From IMG/VR virus record IMGVR_UViG_3300050026_000481, positions 1-64,000 of that record: a stretch of DNA of 64,000 bases, one strand, 5' to 3'. Positions 1 through 8,438 of the stretch are shown here, piece after piece. This stretch comes from a virus. Below the pieces are notes generated by a model. The model did not search any database, was not told the origin of the DNA, and saw nothing but the letters and a program-made list of their open reading frames with translations. Numbering within the stretch: position 1 is the stretch's first letter; every line of letters starts with the position of its first letter. Position numbers and translations under genes: made by a program.

Positions 1-1
1 G

Positions 2-1561
2 ATAGAAACCTCAGAAACTATCACACTTAGCACACCCCCCAATGTAGCTGCTGCTACTGTCGCTATAACAAAGGATTTAGCAGTCACACAATCAACTCCA
101 TCAAACGTAGCCGCTGCTACTGTCGCTATAACAAAGGATTTAGCAGTCACACAATCAACTCCATCAAACGTAGCCGCTGCGGTTGTCGCTGCAACCCAGA
201 CGCTAGGCGTCACACCACCCCCCCAAAATGTAGCAGCAGCGACTATTGCACCATCGGTCGTACCACTATCTGGGGGCGCCGCATGGTGGCCGCAGGTAAC
301 GGTCCCAGACTGTTCAAGCAAATCAATTGGTGTTGGGAATGATATAACAGTTATAAACGCGGCCCCGACGGGTCCAACGTATGATGGAACGGCAAGTGAA
401 AACCTGTATGTTACTGAACCGTCAACGGCAACAGCATTTGATTTTTCCTCGCCGACAGGGACCGGAACTGAGTACGTACGCATCCCTTCAGCCGCAGGGA
501 TTGATGACTTACAACAGCTCACGCTTGAGTTTATAGTATATTACCGCGACGGAAATACCGGAAATTGGCCTTTCTTATGGGATAAAAGCCCGTTGCCGAA
601 TAGGTGGTACATCCGCGCAGTGGATGACCCCCTAGGGGAATGGTCAGATAGATTAGAGTACCACCTTGAATGTACTGGTAGCGGTTCGTTTGGCAACGGA
701 TATCAATACTTTACACCCGGTTTTAGTTTCGTTCCTGGGGGTTTTTATTACATTCAGATAACCCACGACAGGTCAGATGTAAGTAACGAACCAGTGATTA
801 AAATAAACAACGTCAATCAAGAGTTAACCCAAAACATCGATGGTGCCCCCGCCGCGTTATACGATGACACTGGTTTTGATATGTACCTTGCCAACTGTGC
901 GGAAATCCAGACCTGTGGTTTGGGTGTTGACTTGCTATTATTCCGCATCCACGATGTAGTACTTACCGATGATGAGCTCATTGCTAACTTTAACGCGTCC
1001 CGTTGGCGAATGGAAGGAACGAACTGGATACAGGTAACGGTTCCTGGTACGACAAGTGGAGTAACTGCACCGTCATGTGGCGGAACCAGTGTAAGTTGGA
1101 CGCAAGTTACTGTTCCTGATACGACAATTTCCGTTGAAACTTTTGAGGATATACGTGTAACATGGATGCAGACCACGACCCCCGCCACCACGAGCGCGGC
1201 AACTGCGCCAGAAGACATGATTACCGGTTGGGTACAACTAACCACCCCAACCACTACGAGCGAGGCTTTCGCTCCTACTCTTAGCGGAGTAACGGTAACG
1301 TGGACGCAGACCGTAGTTCCAACCACTAGCAGCCATTCTATTAGTGTTGCTACACAGGGATTGAGTATCCTCGAGCGCGTGCAGGCGACCATGCCCTCTG
1401 AAGAGTACCGTGTGGGAGATTATAGTATTGAATCTGCACCACGGGTAGAAACCAGAAATACCGATTCTACTGAACGTATAATCACTGAATCCCCAGCGCA
1501 GGAGTTCCGTATTGAGAGTGAAATCCCCGTAATAAGAATAACGTGCGAACTGGATGAGTGA
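2..1561 (+). CDS. Fibre-like structural protein with LamG-type domain (5' end outside window)
   Basis: The frame is already open at the first bases, so the N-terminus lies upstream; about 519 residues are visible. Residues 15-56 are two copies of one 21-residue unit, encoded by a DNA tandem repeat. Residues about 95-335 resemble a LamG/concanavalin beta-sandwich, closing with the LTDDELIANFN-type strand common in that fold. Residues about 340-470 hold repeats of the form W-x-Q-x-T-x-P-x-T-T-S. This architecture suggests a surface fibre or adhesin that binds sugars. The next gene starts 14 nt after the stop, behind an AAGGAG site, so it belongs to the tail operon. The fold is inferred from pattern only. 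Confidence 0.7.
   Translation: METSETITLSTPPNVAAATVAITKDLAVTQSTPSNVAAATVAITKDLAVTQSTPSNVAAAVVAATQTLGVTPPPQNVAAATIAPSVVPLSGGAAWWPQVTVPDCSSKSIGVGNDITVINAAPTGPTYDGTASENLYVTEPSTATAFDFSSPTGTGTEYVRIPSAAGIDDLQQLTLEFIVYYRDGNTGNWPFLWDKSPLPNRWYIRAVDDPLGEWSDRLEYHLECTGSGSFGNGYQYFTPGFSFVPGGFYYIQITHDRSDVSNEPVIKINNVNQELTQNIDGAPAALYDDTGFDMYLANCAEIQTCGLGVDLLLFRIHDVVLTDDELIANFNASRWRMEGTNWIQVTVPGTTSGVTAPSCGGTSVSWTQVTVPDTTISVETFEDIRVTWMQTTTPATTSAATAPEDMITGWVQLTTPTTTSEAFAPTLSGVTVTWTQTVVPTTSSHSISVATQGLSILERVQATMPSEEYRVGDYSIESAPRVETRNTDSTERIITESPAQEFRIESEIPVIRITCELDE
44..169 (+). repeat. Tandem repeat, two 63-bp units plus a degenerate third
   Basis: Units at 44-106 and 107-169 differ by one base; a third copy begins at 170 and diverges after about 11 bases. 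The unit is a multiple of three and keeps the reading frame, so it adds 21-residue repeats to the fibre protein. The near identity implies a recent duplication. Confidence 0.95.
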
Positions 1562-1575
1562 TAAGGAGAAAAAAG

Positions 1576-1986
1576 ATGACAGACGACTTTACAATATACC
1601 AAGGCGTGGATGTTACCCCCTATTTTGTCGTAAACGACAACACAGGCAACCCCGTTGATTTAGCCGCGTGGAGCGCCGCTACGTGGGTTGCAGACCCGAT
1701 GGACAGTACCAACCCAGTAATTATAAAACACCAAGCGGCTATGACACTCGGAACGGACCCCGAGGACACCTCAGATGTTGAGAACTGTATATTTGTCCCT
1801 ATACTCGCGGCAGACACCGGGGTAGCCGCAGACGTGCAGCAGTACCGGCATGAACTGCGTATCACGTTAGATTCTAAACAAATAGTAGTATACCCCCCCA
1901 CCGGTACGACCGCGACGTTTTTAGTACTTACAAGCTTAACGTGGGACTCCGAGGCTGCAAATCCGAGAGTCCCTAGTGGAGGATAA
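1576..1986 (+). CDS. Small beta-rich virion protein, paralog of the gene at 18270
   Basis: 136 residues. The ATG at 1576 follows AAGGAGAAAAAAG; an upstream in-frame start at 1558 would overlap the previous gene and skip this site. The N-terminal half (G-V-D-V-T-P-Y-F, then G-N-P-V-D-L, then T-W-V-A-D) matches the pattern of the gene at 18270 (S-M-A-F-R-V, G-S-P-M-D-L, T-W-V-A-D). Known baseplate proteins of the BppU/DUF2479 type have a similar start, with a polymer-like domain followed by P-V-D-L. A virion attachment or baseplate accessory role is inferred; no enzyme motif is visible. Confidence 0.6.
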   Translation: MTDDFTIYQGVDVTPYFVVNDNTGNPVDLAAWSAATWVADPMDSTNPVIIKHQAAMTLGTDPEDTSDVENCIFVPILAADTGVAADVQQYRHELRITLDSKQIVVYPPTGTTATFLVLTSLTWDSEAANPRVPSGG

Positions 1987-1995
1987 TGATTAAAG

Positions 1996-2448
1996 ATGGA
2001 TGAATTTGACAAAATGGGTGATATTCCGGTAATTGTGGTCGAACCGGAAAAACCCGAACCGAAAAAAGCTAAAAAAGTAGAAGTAAAATCCGATATGCAG
2101 ACACTGGCAGACCGTATGAAGGAGAAATTAACCAGTGGTTTTATTTCCCTCGACCGTTCAGTGTTTCCGCATGTGGAATTTTCGAGCGGCGATTTTGGAG
2201 ATTGCGATTTATCTTTCAGTGATGCAAAGCAAACCGAAGTAAAAATACGATGCTATGTTGAGAAAGGATTTGAAAGTGTTTCGCGTTTGCGCAACCTGGC
2301 CACACAAGTGCAAAACGCGTTGAAAGGAAAATGCACCGTAAGCGGATATTCCGTTGATATACAAAATTCAAAGGGATACACCTATAGCGGGGCAGGTAAG
2401 CGGGTTTCCACGCTCGTTTGGCGTGTGACAATCCATAGAATTAATTAA
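1996..2448 (+). CDS. Putative tail terminator / tail completion protein
   Basis: 150 residues with a charged Lys/Glu/Pro-rich N-terminus (residues 10-35) and a compact alpha/beta remainder that includes the V-S-R-L-R-N-L-A-T-Q-V helix and a final strand W-R-V-T-I-H. Size, fold pattern and position immediately before the tail-tube gene fit the gpU/HK97 gp10-type proteins that cap the tail at the head-tail junction. Sequence similarity alone would not prove this; the order terminator, tube, chaperones, tape measure is the main argument. Confidence 0.5.
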   Translation: MDEFDKMGDIPVIVVEPEKPEPKKAKKVEVKSDMQTLADRMKEKLTSGFISLDRSVFPHVEFSSGDFGDCDLSFSDAKQTEVKIRCYVEKGFESVSRLRNLATQVQNALKGKCTVSGYSVDIQNSKGYTYSGAGKRVSTLVWRVTIHRIN

Positions 2449-2466
2449 AAATAGGAGAATAAGATT

Positions 2467-3015
2467 ATGACTGTAGCTCAAAAAAGCAGCGCAGTAAACT
2501 TCCTTAATGGGCGGTTTACGCGATTTTATATAGATACAAGCGAGGATGGCAGCACCCCCAATGTGGTGACTAGCCCCACATGGACAATAATTGGAGGCGA
2601 CCTTACTGGTAAATGGACAATAGACCCCCAGCTTGAGGATTTCACGACTAAAGACAGTGACGCAATTGTCTATTACCCGACGAGGTACAAGTGGAACGGT
2701 TCGTTCGACTGCAATTACCTTGACGACGACGCTGGACAACAGTGGATACGTGCAGTTGCGCTCTCTGTTGGACAACCCAACCCCATAAGCCCCGCACTAG
2801 GGCCTACGTGCAGAATTGCATGGAGAATCCAAGAGAACATCACGGGCGCTCCACCCTTAACTGGCACCCCAGAGAACCAAGCACACATGGTCGGCATGGC
2901 AGCGTTCAAGTGCGATTTTGACATGACGGACGCCAAGATGGGCAAGATGACGGTAACCTTCACAGGCAGCGGTGCTATTGACCTCGCAACTGACCCTGGA
3001 ACAACATACGCGTAG
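2467..3015 (+). CDS. Major tail tube protein
   Basis: 182 residues, beta-rich, beginning S-S-A-V-N-F-L-N-G-R-F-T-R-F-Y and containing the W-T-I-I-G-G-D-L-T-G-K-W motif, a G-x-F-D-C strand and a final V-T-F-T-G-S-G-A-I segment typical of tube proteins that stack as hexameric rings. It follows the putative terminator by 18 nt with the site AATAGGAGAATAAG, and precedes the chaperone and tape-measure genes. The protein would form the tail lumen. Position and composition support the call; the family was not searched. Confidence 0.7.
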   Translation: MTVAQKSSAVNFLNGRFTRFYIDTSEDGSTPNVVTSPTWTIIGGDLTGKWTIDPQLEDFTTKDSDAIVYYPTRYKWNGSFDCNYLDDDAGQQWIRAVALSVGQPNPISPALGPTCRIAWRIQENITGAPPLTGTPENQAHMVGMAAFKCDFDMTDAKMGKMTVTFTGSGAIDLATDPGTTYA

Positions 3016-3030
3016 TCGGGGGAACTAAAA

Positions 3031-3462
3031 ATGGCAGATACACACGTATCTCTCTCGGCAACACAAGTGATAAACACGACGTACCAAGCGGCTATGGCGA
3101 TTGGAATTGTCCCAAACCTTGCTACGGATTCCTGCGGCACGTCTACGGGCGATAAGTTCGTTAATACCGGAAGAGAATTTGTATACATAGCGAATGGTAG
3201 TGGGGGGAGCTCTTATCCTTTAGTAGTCAGATTCAGCGACCAAAGCGTTTGCACGCATGGGTTTGACCACGACGTGGTTACCACCGTCGCGGCAGGAACC
3301 GCTAAAATGCTAGGGCCGTTTCCCGTATCATGGTTCACAAAGTCGTGTCTCATCGACTACGGGCTTGTGGGTGACGGCGAGAGTGTAGCAAATAAAGGGC
3401 AGTCCCCTAAAATAAGTGTTTTCCAGTTACCTGCAATGTCCCCAGGACCAGGGCAGGGCTAA
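3031..3462 (+). CDS. Virion accessory protein A (tandem paralog)
   Basis: 143 residues, beta-rich, paralog of the next gene. Both share N-T-G-R-E-F-V-Y-I, D-Q-S-x-C-x-H-x-F-x-H-D-V-V and G-P-F-P-V-S-W-F-T. The conserved Cys-His-His set in the second motif could bind a metal. A similar size and position are seen for tail or capsid decoration proteins, but the exact role is unknown. It lies 15 nt after the tube gene and is clearly cotranscribed. Confidence 0.55.
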   Translation: MADTHVSLSATQVINTTYQAAMAIGIVPNLATDSCGTSTGDKFVNTGREFVYIANGSGGSSYPLVVRFSDQSVCTHGFDHDVVTTVAAGTAKMLGPFPVSWFTKSCLIDYGLVGDGESVANKGQSPKISVFQLPAMSPGPGQG

Positions 3463-3478
3463 ACTGAGGTGAAAGAGA

Positions 3479-3943
3479 ATGTCAGTACCAACTACACAAT
3501 ATACGGTGGGTAGCACACTTTACACATTCACCGAAGTCCCGGTACAGCCGATAACAACGACGTACAACGCAACACCGTCTCTCGTCGGACTCACACCGGA
3601 TTTGAGCACGACCTCTGTTCTAATAAGCGGGTCTACCGGCAACTACTTCGGAGAACCGATAACGGCGGAGACACATCTGCTGGACAACCGGAACACGGGG
3701 CGGGAGTTTGTGTACATCGTAAACGGCGCAGCAACGCTCACCGTTACCTTTGTTGACCAAAGCCTCTGCGACCACGAATTCGAACACGATGTCGTTGCCA
3801 CTATTCCAATAAGTGGCTCAAAAATGTTCGGACCTTTTCCAGTATCGTGGTTCACGAGCAAGGTGTTGATGTACTTTAGCGGCGCTACGACCGCGAAGAT
3901 TGGTGTCTTTAGATTACCCACACAGGGCGCAGGACACGCATAA
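3479..3943 (+). CDS. Virion accessory protein B (tandem paralog)
   Basis: 154 residues, second copy of the pair, with about 55 extra N-terminal residues rich in Thr and Pro and a shorter C-terminal half. The shared core runs from residue ~75 (N-T-G-R-E-F-V-Y-I) through G-P-F-P-V-S-W-F-T-S. The copies have diverged well beyond recent duplication. A hairpin with a T-rich tail follows, so the pair may close a transcription unit for abundant structural proteins. Confidence 0.55.
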   Translation: MSVPTTQYTVGSTLYTFTEVPVQPITTTYNATPSLVGLTPDLSTTSVLISGSTGNYFGEPITAETHLLDNRNTGREFVYIVNGAATLTVTFVDQSLCDHEFEHDVVATIPISGSKMFGPFPVSWFTSKVLMYFSGATTAKIGVFRLPTQGAGHA

Positions 3944-3951
3944 TTGACTAT

Positions 3952-3981
3952 GGCGCGCGACGTAGCGCGCCCTTTCTTTAT
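3952..3981 (+). terminator. Hairpin with T-rich tail after the tube/accessory genes
   Basis: GGCGCGC (3952-3958) pairs perfectly with GCGCGCC (3965-3971) around a 6-nt loop, followed by CTTTCTTTATT. It sits in the only sizeable gap between structural genes here and could attenuate transcription between the abundant tube proteins and the chaperones. Confidence 0.6.
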
Positions 3982-4010
3982 TCCGAAACAGAGAGGTAAA
4001 AAAGATAGAG

Positions 4011-4475
4011 ATGGCAAAAGTTAAGAACCCTAGACACGGATTCGTTGAAGTTGAAATCGACAAGGACCGCAAGTTTTTAGATATCGCAAAGAATGAGAAA
4101 ATCTTTTTGAAGTACAATTATAACGCAATCGGCGATGCTGATAAGGAGATGAAGGCGTACGGCGGTTCGACACTCCTACTCTTCACAAACCCCAGAGCAA
4201 TCGGCACCGACGACGTAAGGATTTTGCTCGGAGCGGGGCTAAGACATCAGTTCCCAGGCATTACCACAATACAAGCAGGGGAAATAATGGAGTATGAAAA
4301 GTTCCCCGATGTACTTGTTAAGGTAATGGAAGCACTATCCTACGCGATGGAAGGCTGGTTCGACGGCGAAGCGCAGCAGGATATCAAGAACATGCGCGTG
4401 CGGGCGGTGGCGATAGATGGGCAAGAAGAAGAAGCAGCAGAAGGTCAAGAAGAAAGGGCAAAAGGAAAAAACTGA
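4011..4475 (+). CDS. Tail assembly chaperone, upstream (gpG-like) product
   Basis: 154 residues. The body is a mixed helical domain (residues 1-125) followed by a Glu/Lys-rich tail. Its position between tail tube and tape measure is the canonical location of lambda G/GT-type chaperones, which coat the tape measure during tail assembly. The stop codon at 4473 lies directly after an A-AAA-AAC slippery heptamer, and the -1 frame continues as a second chaperone domain, so this ORF yields both a short and an extended protein. Confidence 0.75.
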   Translation: MAKVKNPRHGFVEVEIDKDRKFLDIAKNEKIFLKYNYNAIGDADKEMKAYGGSTLLLFTNPRAIGTDDVRILLGAGLRHQFPGITTIQAGEIMEYEKFPDVLVKVMEALSYAMEGWFDGEAQQDIKNMRVRAVAIDGQEEEAAEGQEERAKGKN

Positions 4476-4505
4476 GGTTCAACTTCAAGAATCTTCTTGA
4501 AGTTG
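4466..4505 (+). promoter_or_regulatory. Programmed -1 ribosomal frameshift signal
   Basis: The slippery heptamer AAAAAAC occupies 4466-4472 with the zero frame read as AAA-AAC. The stop TGA follows at once. After a 7-nt spacer, CAACTTCAAG (4480-4489) pairs over ten base pairs with CTTGAAGTTG (4496-4505) around a 6-nt loop. Slippery site, spacer and stem match the standard layout for -1 frameshifting. Confidence 0.88.
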
Positions 4506-4954
4506 CCTGTGGCCCCCTAAACCTAACCCCCGCCGAATTTTGGGAACTAATGCCCTTTGAGTTTGTATTGCTCTACGAAGGCTACACAGCGCGCGAGAAA
4601 ACAGCCGATTTCCGCGCGGCGTGGCAAACTTCGTTAATGATGAATATGTGGAAGGATGAAAAGTCACCAGCGATAACCGTCAGCGATATCCTGCCGTGGG
4701 TTCCGAACGAACCAGCGAGAACGGAAACGAAAAATAAGAGATTAGAAGCGGTAGGAGAACGGGAAAAAGTGGATGGATATAGCAAAGTCATAATTGACTA
4801 TGCCGCGCTGACTGGCAAGGATTTGGATACACTTACGCCAGAGGAAGTATCAGCGTTTGAAACTGAAGCTATAAACTTTTCCGTCGCATCGCAACTCAAC
4901 GCACCAGGGTTTAAGATGTTTGAACGGAAAAAATACGGGAAATTCCCTGATTAG
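4472..4954 (+). CDS. Tail assembly chaperone, -1 frame extension (gpGT-like)
   Basis: The frame entered by the -1 slip encodes about 160 residues. It reads through F-K-N-L-L-E-V-A, then L-T-P-A-E-F-W-E-L-M-P-F-E-F, the motif typical of the second half of phage tail chaperones. An in-frame ATG at 4550 could give a shorter independent product, but it would cut the conserved motif, so expression as a fusion of about 314 residues with the upstream ORF is more likely. In known phages the fusion is the minor product that recruits tail tube subunits to the tape measure. Confidence 0.8.
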   Translation: MRFNFKNLLEVACGPLNLTPAEFWELMPFEFVLLYEGYTAREKTADFRAAWQTSLMMNMWKDEKSPAITVSDILPWVPNEPARTETKNKRLEAVGEREKVDGYSKVIIDYAALTGKDLDTLTPEEVSAFETEAINFSVASQLNAPGFKMFERKKYGKFPD

Positions 4955-4957
4955 AAC

Positions 4958-5140
4958 ATGCACCACGCAACCGCTAAAACTGTACATCATGCAACTGTTA
5001 AGGCAGCACACCACGGAGCGGTTGCCCCCTACGTGAAACCCACCGCAGTGCATCACGCGACGGTAAAAGCGGTACACCACGGTACTACTACTAAACAAAG
5101 CGCGGCAAAGCCGATTATTAAGGTTAAGGTGAAGAAGTAA
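4958..5140 (+). CDS. His-rich repeat peptide between chaperone and tape measure
   Basis: 60 residues made of five H-H-A/G-x-V/A units such as V-H-H-A-T-V-K-A, ending in a basic V-K-V-K-K tail. It starts 3 nt after the chaperone stop, and its stop is immediately followed by the tape-measure ATG, so translation is probably coupled. No family is recognised. The paired histidines could bind divalent metal, and the basic tail could bind nucleic acid or the tape measure. Whether it ends up in the virion is unknown. Confidence 0.6.
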   Translation: MHHATAKTVHHATVKAAHHGAVAPYVKPTAVHHATVKAVHHGTTTKQSAAKPIIKVKVKK

Positions 5141-5141
5141 A

Positions 5142-8100
5142 ATGGCTGGTATAAATGAGATAATGGTGGCCATAACCGGCAATGCCACTGGTTTAAAGGC
5201 GGCGCTAGGCGAAGCTGAAACAAGTACAAGTGGCTTCGCTTCTAAGCTAGGCGGCATCGGCAGCATAGCCGCCGCTGGTCTTGGTGGTGCAGCCGTAGCC
5301 ATCGGTGCGTTTGCCTTGAAGAGTGCTTCGGATGTCGGTGGCGCGTATAAGACTATTGAAAAGCAGACAGGTGAAACTGGGACTGCCCTTACTGCACTTA
5401 AAGGTAACTTTAATACCGTATTCTCAAATGTTCCTGAAGATGCAAACACTGTAGCTACAGCCCTAAGTGATGTCTACGACAAGAGTGCAACGCTTAACGG
5501 CGGGGTAAAACTAACCGGCCAGGGACTCGACGACCTAACTCAGAAATTCCTTAATTGGTCGCGTATTAGTGGCGTGTCGGTTACTAGCCTAGTTGATGCA
5601 ACAACCGCGTGGGGTGGCGCGTGGCACATGACCTCAGCGCAGGTCAGCGACTCGATGGATGAAGTAGAAAAAGCATCACAGGCGACGCACGAGGATGTCA
5701 GCACCCTCACAGCCGACTTACAGAAGATGGGCCCCGCGGCTACACAATTAGGATTATCATTCAAAGAAACTACCGCCGACGTTGCTGGGTTTGAAGAAGC
5801 AGGATTGAAATCCACTAGCATCACCTCCGCAATGAACAAAACGTTTAGTGATGCTACTAAAGCTGGTAAAGACGCGCATACTGAATGGGAACAGGATATC
5901 GATACATTAACGAAATATACAACCGCCGTCCAAAGCGGTAATAAAGCGCAAGCAGAAGCTATAACAAAAACATCTGATTGGAAGCAGGTTACGACTGACT
6001 TTTCAGCGAGGACGCTTACTCAATTAGTCACCGCCGTCGGCGAAGGAAAAATGAGTGTCGCCGACATGAACAAGATGCTGGAGAATAGTTCGGGGGACAT
6101 CAACAAGACGGCTTCCGATACTATGACGTTCGGTATGAAGCTTGACGAGTTCAAGAACAAACTAGAAACTGCGTTCGCGCCGTTGGGCATAAGTATAATC
6201 AATATATTAACGAGCTTCCTTAATATTCTTACTCCGATTATTCCTGTTATAACTGCTCTAATTTCTGGTTTTACCTCGTTACCGATGCCCATCCAGGGAG
6301 TTGTCATGGCCGCCGGTTTGCTCGTCGGCGGCCTCGGCGCGCTTAATCTTGTGCTTGGTAAGTTTAATATGAGCATCACAAAGTTACCGGCCGATATCCA
6401 AAAGGTTGCCACCGCATTAAAGAACTTAGACGTAAGTAAAGTCACGAGCCTTTTAGGTATGGGGGGCAAGGCAGGCGGAACTGGTGGATTCGACAGCATG
6501 CTGCAGACCGGCGAAGGGGCGGCCGTGGGCGGCGAGGGTGCCGAAGGTGGGATGCTTGCGAGTTTAGCCCCCGCATTATTACCGGTTATCGCAATAGTAG
6601 CCGCTATCACCGCAGGGTTTGCTATTTTATATGCCACATCTAAAACGTTTAGGGATATGATAAGCGGCGTTGTTACTACGCTACAAAATGTACTAGGTTG
6701 GGTCCAGCAAATCGCTAGTGCGCTGATGAGTGGGAACTTCTCTCAAGCAGGGGACTTACTCAAGCAGGGGTTCCAAGGCGCGATTGATTCAATCAAGAAC
6801 TTCGACTTCGGCGCGTGGGCCGGTAAGATGGTGACGTCGATTCAAGAGTCCGCTGGAACTATCGGCGGCATCCTGATGGGTGCGTTTGATACTCTGAAAA
6901 ACATTGATTGGGGTGGAATCCTTTATGGGATACTTACCGCGATTGATAACCTCCTTACTCAAGCGATGAATTTTGACCCTACATCTCTTGTTAATAATCT
7001 TATTGACGCTATAGGTGGTGCGTTCGATTCTCTATTCGGCGGCGGCAGCGGCGGAACGGCGGGGGCAAAGGCGTCTACGGGGATATCCGGCGGCTTAGGG
7101 AAAGGAATGGAAAAAGCGGGTCCGGACATACTCGGCAAACTTGGGGATGTGTTTGTTAAGCTAGTTGCACTACTCCCGACGATATTTATGAAGGTCGGAA
7201 TAGCGCTCGCCACCGCACTCGGAAAGGTTGATTGGGGTGCCGTATTTGGAAAATTAGGTGAAGCCATCGGTAACGCACTCGGTGGGATTGGGGATTACCT
7301 TTCAAAGGTAGATTGGGGGACCGCAATCTTGGGGCTCTTTAAAACGCTTACAAACGCAGGAGGGTCATTTTTAACCGCGATACTCGCGTTGTTCAGAACA
7401 GTCAACTGGCTTCAAATATTTACACTTATATTCGTTACTATCGCTTCATTCGGACAAGCGATAGTTAAGGGTCTATTAGCGGTTGACTGGGGTAAAGGAA
7501 TTGCGGCGTTATTAACCGCAATCATGAACCTTGACTGGGGTGGTTTCGCTAAATGGGTATGGGGTGAACTCCAACTCGCTATAGGTGCAATTGTCAAGTG
7601 GCTTGAAGGATTAGATTGGGGTGGGTTTGCTAAGTGGGTATGGAACCAACTCCAAATAGAGATAGGTAAGATTATTGCCTGGATTGAAGGTTTAGACTGG
7701 AAGGGGTTCGCTAATACAATTTGGACTGATATTCAAGATGCGCTTAAGGATTTCGGAAGCTGGTTACTCACGGCTGCTGAGAATTTCTTTAGCGGACTTC
7801 CTGGAAAAATCACTAGTGCTATAAGTGGATTTGGTGCTTGGCTGATGTCCGCCGCGGCCGGTTTCTTCGGCGGTCTACCTGGAGCAATCACGAGTGCTAT
7901 AGGTGGATTTGGAAACTGGTTACTTACCGCCGCCGACGGCTTTTTCACTGGACTTCCCGGAAAAATCACGAGCGCTGTAAGTGGCCTTGGTGCTTGGTTA
8001 ATGACTGCAGCATCGGGCTTTTTCACCGGCATACCTGGGGCATTTTCAGATGCGATAGGGAAGGTCCACGTTACGCTTGATACAACCGCCCCCTTCCTTC

Positions 8101-8429
8101 ATATCTCAACTGCGGCAGGCGGGGGACTTGTAAGCGCAGTACCTGGAGGTGTGCCGGTTCTCGTAGGTGAGGGGGGGGCTCCTGAAGCAATAATACCACA
8201 AAGCATGTGGTGGGGTGTCAACCCCGCAGTACTGAACGCCTTACCCAAGTTCGGCGGCGGGGGGGTTATTGGTAACGTGTCAACTTCGGCGGTGACTACG
8301 CCGGGCGCGGCAGGTAACAGCGGCAACCAAAGCGTATACTACAACGTTTATGTGACCGTCGATAGCGAAAACGTCACGAACAAAGTATTCCAAGCTATCA
8401 GAGAATTGGAAAATTATCACCATTTATGA
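5142..8429 (+). CDS. Tape measure protein
   Basis: 1,095 residues, the second-longest gene in the window. Residues 1-60 contain an A-T-G-L-K-A-A-L-G-E-A type N-terminus; residues 90-340 are helical with the pattern of TP901-type tape measures (T-A-L-S-D-V-Y, A-W-G-G-A-W). Hydrophobic segments lie near 370-410 and 475-495. From about residue 690 the protein consists of repeated Trp-rich amphipathic units (L-D-W-G-G-F-A-K-W-V-W) and then alternating G-F-G-x-W-L-x-x-A-A-x-G-F-F-x-G-L-P-G units. Length sets tail length, so a tail near 150-170 nm would be expected by the usual 0.15 nm per residue rule. Confidence 0.92.
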   Translation: MAGINEIMVAITGNATGLKAALGEAETSTSGFASKLGGIGSIAAAGLGGAAVAIGAFALKSASDVGGAYKTIEKQTGETGTALTALKGNFNTVFSNVPEDANTVATALSDVYDKSATLNGGVKLTGQGLDDLTQKFLNWSRISGVSVTSLVDATTAWGGAWHMTSAQVSDSMDEVEKASQATHEDVSTLTADLQKMGPAATQLGLSFKETTADVAGFEEAGLKSTSITSAMNKTFSDATKAGKDAHTEWEQDIDTLTKYTTAVQSGNKAQAEAITKTSDWKQVTTDFSARTLTQLVTAVGEGKMSVADMNKMLENSSGDINKTASDTMTFGMKLDEFKNKLETAFAPLGISIINILTSFLNILTPIIPVITALISGFTSLPMPIQGVVMAAGLLVGGLGALNLVLGKFNMSITKLPADIQKVATALKNLDVSKVTSLLGMGGKAGGTGGFDSMLQTGEGAAVGGEGAEGGMLASLAPALLPVIAIVAAITAGFAILYATSKTFRDMISGVVTTLQNVLGWVQQIASALMSGNFSQAGDLLKQGFQGAIDSIKNFDFGAWAGKMVTSIQESAGTIGGILMGAFDTLKNIDWGGILYGILTAIDNLLTQAMNFDPTSLVNNLIDAIGGAFDSLFGGGSGGTAGAKASTGISGGLGKGMEKAGPDILGKLGDVFVKLVALLPTIFMKVGIALATALGKVDWGAVFGKLGEAIGNALGGIGDYLSKVDWGTAILGLFKTLTNAGGSFLTAILALFRTVNWLQIFTLIFVTIASFGQAIVKGLLAVDWGKGIAALLTAIMNLDWGGFAKWVWGELQLAIGAIVKWLEGLDWGGFAKWVWNQLQIEIGKIIAWIEGLDWKGFANTIWTDIQDALKDFGSWLLTAAENFFSGLPGKITSAISGFGAWLMSAAAGFFGGLPGAITSAIGGFGNWLLTAADGFFTGLPGKITSAVSGLGAWLMTAASGFFTGIPGAFSDAIGKVHVTLDTTAPFLHISTAAGGGLVSAVPGGVPVLVGEGGAPEAIIPQSMWWGVNPAVLNALPKFGGGGVIGNVSTSAVTTPGAAGNSGNQSVYYNVYVTVDSENVTNKVFQAIRELENYHHL

Positions 8430-8438
8430 GGAGAAATA

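Noticed and set aside
817-1392. Leftward 191-residue frame over the fibre gene
   Set aside because: It is the reverse of the Thr/Pro repeat region with Val/Thr-rich low-complexity sequence and no start signals.
5540-8326. Long leftward reading frames across the tape measure gene
   Set aside because: They mirror the codon bias of the rightward gene, are Pro/Ser/Ala-rich, lack ribosome sites and show no domains.
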